Positions 45,458 through 55,640 of a stretch of 64,000 nucleotides of DNA are shown here, piece by piece (positions within the stretch are counted from its first letter, which is position 1; the number at the start of each line of letters is the position of its first letter). Source of the DNA: Rugalucina vietnamica. Its lineage: Eukaryota; Mollusca; Bivalvia; Lucinida; Lucinidae. The DNA is taken from assembly GCA_964017185.1 (NCBI GenBank), contig OZ024871.1, forward strand, positions 58,207,226-58,271,225, read 5' to 3'. Under the pieces are notes generated by a model, which was given only the letters and a program-made list of their open reading frames with translations, was not told where the DNA came from and searched no databases. A program made the position numbers and the translations under genes.

Positions 45458-45896
45458 CTAATTATTTTGCACGATAAAAAAAATCAAATTCACAGCACGC
45501 ATGCGCAAGAGCCATTTTCTTTTTCCAGCGGACCTGTTGCAGTGCAATATTGCACACTTAATGCACTTCACAAGCAGCTGATAAGATTTTACAATTAGGT
45601 GATAAATAGTCGGCGATGCACATGGTTCGTTTGAAGTGGGTCCTGATGTTGCTCCTTCTCTGATACCTCCATGGTTACGGACATTCATCATCATGAATGG
45701 TTTCCGTCGATGCTGTGTACATTCTGTCCACCCATCTCTAAATCGACCATGCCATTTAAACACAAGGCTCCTCGAAATACCACTGTATATGTCTGAGTTT
45801 TTTCAGATGCTTGAATGAATCATTTGAGGTCATAACGGTCTACACACAGAACTGGATTGCCGTTCATCGCGCTTTCTCTTCCTCTAACGTCGCCAT
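45458..45896 (-). pseudogene. Mariner-family transposase N-terminal fragment, frameshifted
   Basis: On the minus strand an ATG at 45896-45894 starts MATLEEEKAR, which is the usual beginning of one mariner-like transposase group. After stops (TGA, TAG) similarity goes on through FCV and a helix-turn-helix region, then a frameshift near 45764 leads to FKWHGRFRDGWTECTQHRRK and NVRNHGGIRE, matching the second part of the DNA-binding domain (FxWHxRFxDG). No DDD/DDE catalytic region follows; the frame turns into unrelated sequence after about residue 60 of the second part. So only the DNA-binding half survives and it is inactive. Confidence 0.65.
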
Positions 45897-46295
45897 TTTC
45901 ATTAGGTTGTACATGTAAGTTTAACAAACAACATTTAAATGTGTGCCATTTTCAAACAGAAGATATGTAACATTGGAAATTTTCTCTGGTGATGTTAAAA
46001 GAATGTTGCTATGAGCAGACAGCTCGTTTTGGCGCTAAACACTGAAATGGCTGAAAAATATTACTTTATTGAACACACAGAAGATTATTTAAATGTGTTT
46101 GTTTGGGTTGCGACGGGTACGCATACTCTGACCTAATCAATCGTACACATTTTACAACTTGTACATAAAATTATACCTTTTATGCACCTCTTTTTACTGA
46201 ATTTGAATGGCAGAAGGTATTTGAAAAGTTAAATGGCAATAGGGCGTCAAATAATGAAAATATCAACAAAGTACACGATTTACCGGGCCACCCCT

Positions 46296-46610
46296 TACAT
46301 ACATGTACATTGGTTCCCCCTTCACATAAAATTGATGCTCCACATAAAATTTGGCTTTGACTGGCCAGCAGTTTTAAAGGAGAAGGTGTTTGAATATTAT
46401 GGCAATATGCATGCATATTGCCCTGGGGTTGGGGCAGATGAGCCCCTAGTGTCCAAATGTTTTTCAGAATCATTAATATTCAGTCCTTCTGCCAATTTCC
46501 TGCAAAATTTTCCTTTTGAACGTTATTTTAACAGTATTTTCCCATTCGAATGCAATTATACACATCATAGTTCTTCAGTCATTAATTCAAGAAGATTCTT
46601 GACAGGGTTT
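46296..46610 (+). mobile_element. Tandem-unit element, right part of the split unit
   Basis: Begins at TACATACATGTACATTGG, runs through TTTGGCTTTGACTGGCC and GATGAGCCCCTAGTG to a partial unit end before the hairpin at 46611. Confidence 0.7.
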
Positions 46611-48256
46611 TAGCTCACCTGAGCCGAAGGCTTATGGTATACCCATGCTCCGGCATCCGTTGTCCACAATTTCAAAGATCTTCTCCTCTGAAAACCACTT
46701 AGCCAGTCAAAGGCAAACTTCATATCGAGCATCCATAGGAAGGGGGAACGAAAGTTTGTATAAAGGGTCTAGGTCACATGACCAAGATGGCCACCATGGC
46801 TATAAATAGCAAAAACCTTTAAAGATTTTCTTCTCCAGAACCAGAAGGCCTATGATTTTGAAACTTGGCATGAAGCATCAAACAATGGAGTTCTACAAAG
46901 TTTATATAAATCATGACCCTGGGATGACTTTGACCTATTTTAAGGCAAGGTCAACATAGATCGCCCATGCATTTGAATGGGGAAAATTTTTAAATGTGAT
47001 TTGAAGGGCAAAACTTGCAGGAAATGGGCAAATAGACAGAATATTTATGTTTATGGAAAAATTTTGTCCTCACTGATTGCAGCTGCAGGGAGTTGTCTGT
47101 CCTGCTCTGGGGCTATAATATTATACATGTATATAACCAATATTCAAACAGCATCTTCTCTGAAACCGCTTGGCCAATCAAAGCCAAACTTTATGTGGCA
47201 CATCATTAGGAAGGGGCAATGAAAGTAAGTATAAATGGTCAAGGTCACATGACCAAGATGGCCACCATGGCTATAAATAGCAAAAACCTTTAAAAAATCT
47301 TCTATTCAAGAACCAGAAGGCCTATGATTTTGAAACTTGGCATGAAGCATCAGGCAATGAGGCTTTATAAAGTTTATATAAATCACACCCTTGGATGGGT
47401 GGGGCAGATGAAACCCTGGGATCATTTTTTTTTTCAGAATCTTCAGCCCTACTGCCCAGTTCAAGCAAGATGCATAGGCGACCTATGTTGACCTTGCCGT
47501 ATATAGGTCAGGGTCATCACAGGGTCATGATTTATATGAACATTGCAGTGCTTTAGTCATTAATGCTTCTTGCCAACTTTCGTTGAAATTGGTCCACCGG
47601 TTCTGGAGAAGATTTTTGAAGGGTTTTTATGGGAATGGCAGCCATCTTGGTCATGTGACCTGGATTATTTATGTACACATTGGTTTCCCCTTCCTATAGA
47701 TGCTTCCTATCAAATTTGGCTTTGATTGGCCAAGCTGCTTGAGAGAAGATCTTTGAATATTATGGAAATATACATGTATATTGCCCTGGGGCTTGGGCAG
47801 ATCAACCCCTGGGTCCAAATTTTTTCAGACACATAAATCTTCAGTCCATTTGCACAGTCCATTGTCCAGAGTCAAATGACACTTTAACAATTTTCCCCAT
47901 TCAAATGCATGAACAACCTATGGTGACACTGCCATAAAATAGGTCAAGGTCATGATTTATATAAATTTTGTAGAGCTCCTCTCCCTGATGCTTCATGCCC
48001 AGTTTGAAATTCTGGTTCTGGAGAAGATTTTAAAAGATTTTTGCTAATTATTGCCATGGCGGCCATCTTGGTCATGTGACCTGGACCATTTATATAAATT
48101 TTCATTCCCCCTTCTGGATGAAGTTTGGCTTTCAGTTTGATTGGCCAAGCAGTTTCAGAGGAGAAGATTTGAAATTGTGGACGACGGAAGGATGGCGGAT
48201 GGACTACTGAGCATGGTCAGCCCATAAGCTCAACTTCCGCTCATGTGAACTAAAAA
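46611..48256. mobile_element. Two opposed tandem-unit elements
   Basis: The left part starts with a minus-strand type i hairpin (AGCTCACCTGAGCCGAAGG, 46611-46631) and has minus-oriented units to about 47390. From there units are plus-oriented (marker TTGACCTTGCCG near 47490) to a decayed terminus with GGACGACGG runs and GCTCAACTTCCGCTC near 48225-48250. The switch point at about 47395 joins the two orientations inside a unit. Confidence 0.7.
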
Positions 48257-48504
48257 GTAAGATTGGTTGCATCTACAGTCATATAAGAGTTTTGCAAACA
48301 ATAAAATCGATTTTGGTTCCAATTTGTCCTTAGATTGATCGTGGTTCCACAGCCTATTCATATTGTATGCATATGTGAGCACTCGGATTAAGTTCCCTTA
48401 AAACATGGCTATAAAAAGGCTGTGGCAGCAATAATGAGTATTGGTAAAATAAGACAATGTTAAATTTTGGGTGATGCTGAGAAGATCAACTTCCTTGTCA
48501 CTAC
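48257..48504. other. Intron-like unique sequence
   Basis: About 250 bp free of repeats, next to the exon at 48505-48603. No second coding segment is apparent. Confidence 0.4.
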
Positions 48505-48603
48505 GTTCCTGAGCGAGCTACCAAAAGGCACATTATTTGCACTAAGTAAGGGCACATTTCTTTTGCCATTAACTGCTCTTGCTCTGCTTGAATCATATGA
48601 ACT
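48505..48603 (-). CDS. Probable internal exon of an unidentified minus-strand gene
   Basis: Minus-strand acceptor CTCTGGTTTTAG precedes 48603 and a donor GTAGTG begins at 48504. The 99-bp exon has a split first codon (1 nt) and last codon (2 nt) and encodes VHMIQAEQEQLMAKEMCPY and LVQIMCLLVARSG: amphipathic, helical, no low complexity. In the DNA it stands out as unique sequence between repeats. Phase fits an upstream exon ending with 2 nt. I do not recognise the protein; a helical-repeat protein is possible. The type ii repeat terminus sits directly against the acceptor. Confidence 0.5.
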
Positions 48604-50089
48604 CTAAAACCAGAGGACCAATGGTCCTGTAAAAGCTCACCTGAGACTCGAGATATATACCGATAAACTTGTTTGACTAGAATGGTAATATGCACGTATA
48701 TAACCCCAGGGCAGGGTCAGAATAACCCCTGGAGTCAATGTCTTTTTCAAATCATAACAAGTTGCCCAAGGGCAACGATAGCTCACCTGAGAGTCAACAA
48801 GTATAGTCACTGGAGAAGATTTTTGAGTGGTTTTTATTATATATGGGCGTAAAGGCCATCTTGGTCATGTGACCCGGATTTTGTGATAAAACTTTCGTTC
48901 CCCCTATCCATGGATGCTCCACATAAAATTTTACTTTGATTGGCCAAACGATTTCAGAGATGAAGATCTTTGAAAAGTGTGCAAGGACGACAGACCGGCC
49001 AAGGTCAAGAGATGACCTTGACCTAAATTAATCACATACCTTCATCTACTCCATTAGTTGTTTGCATCTACCACTTTTCAGGTGTAAGGCTGCAAAAGTT
49101 TTCAAAAAAATCCACTTTTCACTTTTTCCCAAGTAAAAACCTATGTTTCCAAAATTGACCTTGCCGTAAAATAGGTCAAGGTCATCCTAGGGTCATCATT
49201 TGATCAAACTATGATGGGCTGGAGTCCCAAATGCTACATACCAAGTTTCGTGAAAATCAGCCTGCTGGTTCTGGAGAAGATTTTTGAGTGGTCTTTACCA
49301 TATATTGGCATGGCGGCCATCTTGGTCATGTGACCCAGATTTCGCAATCAAACTTTCTTTTTCTATACCCATGGATGCTCCACATAAAATTTCACTTTGA
49401 TTGGCCAAGCAGTTTCAGAGAAGAAGATCTTTGAAAAGTGTGTATGGACAACAGACAGACTGGCCGTGGTCAAGAGATGACCCTGATCTAAATTAATCGC
49501 ATACCTTCATCTACTCAATTAGTTGTTTGCATCTACCACTTTTCAGGTCACAGGCTGCAATAGTTATAAAAAAATCCATAGTTTTCACTTTTTCCCATGT
49601 AAAAGCCTATGTTTCCAAAATTGACCTTGCCGTAAAATAGGTCAAGGTCATCGCAGGGTCATGATTTATACATACATTGTAGTACTTGAGTCATAGATGC
49701 TTCAAGCCAAGTTTTGTTGAAATCAATCCATCGATTCCAGAGAAGATGATTTTTGAAGGGTTTTTACCATATATGGGCATGGCGGCCATCTTGGTCATGT
49801 GACCTGGATTATTTATATAGACATTGGTTCCCACTTCCTATAGGTGCTTCATATAAAATTTGGCTTTGATTGGCCAAGGGGTTTCAGAGAATTCGAAGAA
49901 GATCTTTGAAAAGTGTGTATGGATTACAGACCGGCCAAGGTCAAGAGATGACCTTGACCTAAATAAATCACATACCTTCGTCTACTCCATTAGTTGTTTA
50001 TATCTACCACTTTTCAGGTCACAGGCTGCAATAGTTATCAAACCGGAGGCCCAATGGTCCTGTAAACGCTCACCTGAGACCTGAGATAT
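48604..50089 (+). mobile_element. Tandem-unit element fragments with type ii and type iii 5' ends
   Basis: Type ii end CCAGAGGACCAATGGTCCTG at 48609-48629, followed at 48762 by type iii AAGTTGCCCAAGGGCAACG and AGCTCACCTGAG. Units with CAAGAGATGACC(T)TGA repeat to about 49990. A second type ii end (GGAGGCCCAATGGTCCTG) starts at about 50043. Confidence 0.75.
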
Positions 50090-50702
50090 ATATTCATATA
50101 TGAACCTCAACGCGACCAAATGTACCTTCGGACATTCTGACATTACTAGTAGAAAGCAGCAAAAAAGGGAAAAAATGATGTAATATGCATTATAGAAATA
50201 TGACTGTATTTGTAATCTTTGAACACTGGGCTACCAAATGAGTGAGTTTTAAAACATATTTATTGTCAATACTTTGAGTTATCTGCCCTTGTTTTAGCCC
50301 ATAATACACATATAGTTATCCTGTATGTATCGTGAAACGGTACCATAGCAAACGCATCATCATAAAAATAGACAAAATAATTACGTCAGATTGCCTGTAT
50401 GGATGGTATGCTTCTATCTTAGCAATAGGTTCTGACCAGTGCTTAAACAGTTTTAAGCAAATGCATGAGTTTTGTAAGCTCTACTAACATGCAGAAATGC
50501 ATTAACCAACTTTGACATCATTTTTCAGGACAAATGACGCCTGTAGGGTTCACATGGTAAACTGGTCATAACTCACAAAATAAATGAAATAATCTGGTCT
50601 AATAAAGAGTAACAGACTTTAGAAACATCATACATTCAGCATATTTTTGTTTTTCTAATACTCAAATAATTGTCTGAAGGCACATTTTCTCACGCTGTGG
50701 CC
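50090..50702. mobile_element. 0.6-kb dispersed TIR-like repeat, copy 2, nested
   Basis: It starts near ATTCATATATGAACCTCAACG and ends CACGCTGTGGCCC. It splits the conserved string GAGATATATACCAATAAAC that follows type ii ends elsewhere; ATAT occurs on both sides, so a short target duplication is likely. Colinear with 35042-35690 apart from the poly(A). Confidence 0.8.
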
Positions 50703-52457
50703 CATATCCCAATAAACTTATTTGACTAGAATGGTAATATGCATGTATATAAATATAACCCCAGGGCAGGGTCAGAATAACCCCTGGAGTCAATGTCTTT
50801 TTCAAATCATAAAAATTTAGTCCATTTGCCAATTTACTGCAAGTTTTGCCCTTCAAATGACATTGACATCATGCCAAGTTTCAAAATCATAGGCATTCTG
50901 TTTGTGAAGAAGAAGATTTTTGTAAAGTTATGTGACCTTGACCGTTTATACAAACTTTCATTCCCTCTTCCTAAGGATACTCCACATAAAGTTTGGCTTT
51001 GATTGTCCAAGCCGATGTTTGAATATTTTGGTCATATACATGTATATAGCCCCGGGGCAGGGGCAGACAACCCCCAGGGGCAAAAATATTTTCATTAACA
51101 TAAATCTTCTGTCCATTTGCTCATTCCTAGCAAGTTTTCTGACATAAAATGACAATTTCCTATTTTTTCCCATTCAAACGCATGGGCGACCTAAGATGAC
51201 CTTGCCGTAAAATAGGTCAAGGTTAGCCCAGGGTCATGATTTATGCAAACTTTGTAGATCTCCATTCTCAGATGCTTCATGCCAAGTTTCAAAATCATAG
51301 GCCTTCTGATTCTGAAGAAAAAGATTTTTAAAGGTTTTTGCTATTTATAGCCATGGTGGCCATCTTGGTCATGTGACCTTGACCATTTATATAACATTTC
51401 ATTCACTCTTCCTAAGGATGCTCCACAAAACATTTGGCTTTGATTGGCCAAGCAATTTTAGAGATGAAGTTGTTTGAATATTATGGTCATATACATGTAT
51501 ATAGCTCAGGGGCAGGGGCAAACAACCCACTGGGCCCAAAATATTTTCATAAAAGCATAACTCTCCTGTCCATTTGCTCATTCCTAGCAAGTTTTCTGCA
51601 AATAAATGAAATTTTCCTATTTTTTTCCCCATTCAAATGCATGGGCGACCTAAGTTGACCTTGCAGTAAAATAGGTCAAGGTCACCCCAGGGTCATGAAT
51701 ATACAAACTTTGTAGAACTCCATTCCCAGATGCTTCATACCAAGTTTCAAAATCATAGGCCTTCTGGTTCTGAAGAAGAAGATTTTTGAAGGTTTTTGCT
51801 ATTAATAGCCATGGTGGACTGGCCATCTTGGTCATGTGACCTTGACCATCATTCCCTCTTCCTAAGGATGCTTCACATAAAGTTTGGCTTTGATTGGCCA
51901 AGCCATTTCAGAGAAGAAGATGTTTACATATTATGGCCATATACATGTATACAGCCCCAGGGCAGGGGCAGACAACCCCCTGGGGACAAAATTTTTTCAT
52001 AAACATAAATATTCTGTCCATTTGCCCATTTCCATTAAAGTTTTGCCCTTCAAATCACATTTTCCTATTTTTCCCCATTCAAATGCATGGGCGACCTAAG
52101 TTGACATTGCTGTAAAACAGGTCAAGGTCATCCAAGGGCCATGATTTATATAAATTTTGTAGAGCTTGAGTCCTAAATGCTACATGCTAAGTTTCAAGAT
52201 CTTAGGCCTTCTGGTTCTGGAATAGAAGACTTTTAAAGGTTTTTACTATTTATAGCCATGGCAGCCATGTTGGTCATGTGGTCTAGATCATTTATATAAT
52301 TTTTTGTCCCCCCTTCCTAAGGATGCTCCACATGAAGTTTGGCTTTGATTGGCCCAGGGGTTTCAGAGATGTTTGAAAAGAGTGAACGACGACGACGGAC
52401 GGCGGAGAATGGGTATACTATAAGCTCACCTGTGAGCCTTCAGCTCAGGTGAGCTAA
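50703..52457 (+). mobile_element. Tandem-unit element, body and 3' hairpin
   Basis: Four units of about 450 bp (GGGCAGGGGCAGACAACCCC near 51055, 51512, 51963) lead to GACGACGACGGACGG at about 52388-52402 and the type i hairpin AAGCTCACCTGTGAGCC/TCAGCTCAGGTGAGC at 52421-52457. Together with 50041-50089 it forms one element with both termini. Confidence 0.8.
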
Positions 52458-53470
52458 AAAACCTTGCATATGAAAGGTGATACAGAACAGGAATGTGAAT
52501 ATAAACTGGAAGTCGGAGGGCAAAGGCAGCTAAAATAGCACTTTGTTTTAAAAATAGCTTCAGCTGTGCTTAGTTCAAGCACTGGAAAACAATGAATAAT
52601 GTCTTGTGATGTGGAAGAATACACAGGAATTACTAGGTTTATCCAAGTTTTGAACTTCTAACTCTGTTAAACACTGTATGGGATGTCAAGTAACTTCCCC
52701 TGACGCAAACATAACAACAGTGATGTATGACATCAGAATTCAAAATAGCAGATATTATTGCATAGGACATATTTCTATGGTAAAATTTATTAGAATTATG
52801 CATTTCAGACACCCATAAAACCATAAGACATATTCGTCTATCTATATCTCATACCAATGTTACGACTGTTGTAAACCCATTCAGGGCACCCATGTGTTGT
52901 ATGTTATGTAAGTCAATGGATGACACAGGCTACACACTGGTCAAAGGAAATGTTTAGGCTTCATGACAAAATTAATGCAAAGCCTTTTCCAATATGATGC
53001 CCAGGCTTCATATCAGTGTATCAAAATATCATCCTATTTGAGAAGCCTGAGCATTTGCTGCAAAGCCTGGAAGTTTAGTTTGAAGCTCGCTAAAATCATT
53101 TTAAGATTCATGGCTATATTATTTAAGCACCGATAATTGATGCTAGTAGTCTTTGAGTACTATTACATAGCTTCTATGGAGGATGATGTTCTATGTTTTT
53201 TGCGAGTGCTATGATTCTATGTCCGTATGTGTTCCTATGTGTAAGAGCTGTGACATATATACTTGTCTCTTTAGCTGCTTCTTTATCTAACGATATCGCT
53301 GAATATCGCAATAAAAAGTGTTATGAACAAATGTGTATTAACACTTTTGCGGGAATATGTAACATCCTTGACAACGTCCGTAACAACATTCATTGAAAAT
53401 ATGTCCACTTTGCAGGCAATAAATTCCTATTTTACAAGTCAATTGATAAGATGAACCTTAGAGTTTAAAA
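52458..53470. other. Unique intron-like sequence, no exon recognised
   Basis: About 1 kb without shared repeats. Short open frames on both strands lack splice-bounded coding character. Confidence 0.4.
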
Positions 53471-53706
53471 TGAGCCGCCTCATGGGAAAACCAACAATCT
53501 GCATAGGCGAAAACAAAGACGCAGATAAGCTTCGCGGTAACTGCGAAGCTGATCAGCGCCTTTGTTTTCGCTACTCCGACAGTACAATTCCTTTTCTTCT
53601 TGCATCAGAAATTTCAAGCTTCTAGCTCTTTTCTGTGCTTGTACAGGCCAGTTTGTGTCGGACCTGTTCGGAAACCACATTGTTGGTTTTCCCACGAGGC
53701 GGCTCA
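53471..53706. mobile_element. 236-bp MITE with internal palindrome, copy 2
   Basis: Same length and ends as 37645-37880 (TGAGCCGCCTCATGGGAAA ... GAGGCGGCTCA). On the minus strand one frame is open through the element (SRLVGKPTMWFPNRSDTN ...), a frame I have often seen mis-annotated as protein; the reading arises from the repeat. Confidence 0.88.
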
Positions 53707-53774
53707 ATTATTAAGTGAGCCTTTGGGGAGTTTAATGAATGTCATATGAAATGACCACTTGTGTAAGATCCTCT

Positions 53775-53885
53775 ATTAGTGAGCTATTCAATAGCTTCTT
53801 TTCCTATTGAGGCTGCCAGTCTATAAATCTCTTATGACACAGCTTCTTTCCCCATGGAGGCTGCCAGTATATGTTTCTTATACTG
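53775..53885. repeat. Small direct duplication at the end of an exon
   Basis: On the minus strand ACTGGCAGCCTCCATGGGG with AAAGAAGCTGT (about 53870-53838) recurs as ACTGGCAGCCTCAATAGG with AAAAGAAGCTAT (about 53817-53786). The second copy would read LAASIGKEAIE-stop. Confidence 0.8.
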
Positions 53886-54024
53886 GTCACTGAGTCCAGT
53901 CATCCAGAACTTTAACAATGGTTCATCTTCCTTCTTGGCACCAATAACTTGGAAGAGTTTCTTGGAGTCTTCATCACTACGGCTACCACCAGCCTTGGTA
54001 AACTTGAACAGAACCTTCACTTTA
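53832..54024 (-). CDS. Probable exon of the unidentified minus-strand gene (possibly terminal)
   Basis: Acceptor TAATTATGTTACAG precedes 54024. The first base completes a codon begun in the exon at 60390, so the junction is in phase. It encodes [37 protein letters not shown] and [19 protein letters not shown] with MGKEAVS before a TAA at 53832. Codon usage and charged, helical composition are protein-like. Either this is the last exon, or a weak donor (GT inside the GCTGTGTCATAAG end) leads on to 48603; the 2-nt phase of GT|GTCATA would fit that exon. No family is recognised. Confidence 0.6.
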
Positions 54025-54297
54025 CTGTAACATAATTACAAATATTTCTGTGCCATGGTGTCAAGTAAATCATACCACAGGCTCTTGAAGTTATTTACGT
54101 GACCCAAAAATCATCAGATTTGCGGTAATGTCTAAAGGTCAATATATATGTATTCTATCTTGACATACACTATGATTATAATTATATATAGGACTTCAAC
54201 TTAATCAAGCACCGTTTGATCAAAGAAAAATGTCAACCGTTTTAGTTGTTGTTTGTTTAACTTTTTTGAAACTGTTATTTGTATCAATCTGAAGAAC
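54025..54297. other. Intron-like spacer
   Basis: About 270 bp between the exon acceptor and the next repeat; includes the acceptor tract on the minus strand. Nothing else seen. Confidence 0.4.
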
Positions 54298-54667
54298 AAG
54301 AGAACCAATGGTCCTATAAATGCTCACCTGAGATATATACTAATAAACTTGTTTGACTACAGTTAATATGCACGTAATAACCCCAGGGCAGGGTCAGAAT
54401 AACCCCTGGAGTCAATGTCTTTTCAAATCATGAAAATTCAGTCCATTTGCAAATTTACTACAAGTTTTGCCCTTCAAATCACGTTTTAACCATTTTCCCC
54501 ATTCAAATACATGGGCAACCTAAGTTGACCTTGCTGTAAAATAGATCAAGGTCATCCCAGAGTCATGATTTATAAAAGTTTTGTAGACCTCCATTCCTTG
54601 ATGCTTCATGCCAAGCTTCAAAATCATAGGCCTCCTGGTTCTGAAGGAGAAGATTTTTTAAGTTTTT
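54298..54667 (+). mobile_element. Tandem-unit element fragment with type ii 5' end
   Basis: Starts AGAGAACCAATGGTCCTA and TGCTCACCTGAGATATATAC, followed by most of one unit; cut off at about 54665 by a minus-oriented hairpin. Confidence 0.7.
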
Positions 54668-55395
54668 TAGCTCACCAGAGCCGAAGGCTCACAAGGTGAG
54701 CTTATAGTATAGTAGTCGAGCCGGCGTCCGTGCGTCGTCCGGCGTCGTCAACATTTTCAAACGACTTCTCCTCTGAAGCTGCCAGGCCGAATCTTTTCAT
54801 ATTTCACATATAGCATCTACAGGTGGGGGGAACAAATATTTGTGTTTTTTATTTCGATCGGATAAGAACTCTGGTTGCTATGGCAACTTATGCTTCCCAT
54901 AGACTTATAATGGAGAAAAGTGAAAATTGCCTATTTTTGCTGTCTTGTTTGAGATATTTGAATTTTGTTTTTGCAGAAATGTTTATTGAGTAGTCCTCTA
55001 CGTTTCATGTAACTTTTGTCCTAATCCTTCATTTTGATTGGTTGCAGGGGCCCCATATAGGGCAAAATTTCGAAAAACATTCAAAAATCTTCTTCTCAGA
55101 AACTGTCAAGGGGATGAAGCCTATACTTTGTATACATGTTCCTGACAGTGGTCTCTACATAATTTGTGTTTTTTATTCCAGGCGGATAAGAACTCTGGTT
55201 GCTATGGCAACTTAAAGTTTCCATAGACTTATAATGGGAAAAGTGGAAATTGGCTATTTTTCCGCTAAAATTGCAGACACTTGAATTTTGTTTTTGCAGA
55301 AATGTTTATTGATTAGTGTTTGACGTTTCTTGCAAGTTTTGTCCTAATCCTTTATTTTGATTGGTTGCTGGGGCCCCATAAAGGGCAAAGTTTTG

Positions 55396-55444
<49 letters not shown>

Positions 55445-55640
55445 ATTCAAAAATCTTCTCCTCAGAAACTGTCAAGTGGATGAATCCTGTACTTTGTATA
55501 CATTTTCCTGACAGTAGCCTCTACATAATTTGTGTTTTTTATTCCAGTCGGATAAGAACTCTGGTTGCTATGGTAACTAAGTTTCCATAGACTTATAATG
55601 GGAAAAGTGGAAATTAGCTATTTTTTGAAAACTATTGCAG
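54668..55640 (-). mobile_element. Hairpin-ended element with a different body (family 2)
   Basis: The type i hairpin (AGCTCACCAGAGCCGAAGG ... AAGGTGAGCTTATAG, 54668-54706) and CGTCCGTGCGTCGTCCGGCG runs are as in other copies, but the units differ: GGATAAGAACTCTGGTTGC, TATGGCAACTTA and CCATAGACTTATAATGG recur at about 54870, 55187 and 55550 (roughly 315 bp plus a poly(A) expansion). The same terminus is therefore attached to an unrelated tandem unit. Confidence 0.75.
55397..55443. repeat. Poly(A) run
   Basis: About 46 A inside a family 2 unit, where the equivalent positions in the neighbouring units read TTCGAAAAAC. An expanded internal run. Confidence 0.9.

Larger units (their letters stand above)
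43183..46295 (-). mobile_element. Mariner-type insertion with TA target and 25-28-bp TIRs
   Basis: The left end reads (CGA)AGGGTGGCCCAGTAAATCG and the right end is the inverse of AGGGGTGGCCCGGTAAATCG; TA lies outside both ends (43181-43182 and 46296-46297). A degenerate mariner transposase start lies on the minus strand 400 bp from the right end, in the expected place and orientation. At 3.1 kb it is more than twice the normal mariner length; the extra DNA includes the hairpin element near 44530, a CpG-rich block and a PHD-like frame. Confidence 0.75.

Noticed and set aside
53480..53707. Minus-strand frame MSRLVGKPTMWF as a protein gene
   Set aside because: It lies wholly in the 236-bp MITE and begins and ends in its inverted repeats; it is a dispersed repeat and not a gene.
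55320..55590. Lysine-rich open frames
   Set aside because: They are translations of a 46-base poly(A) run inside a repeat.
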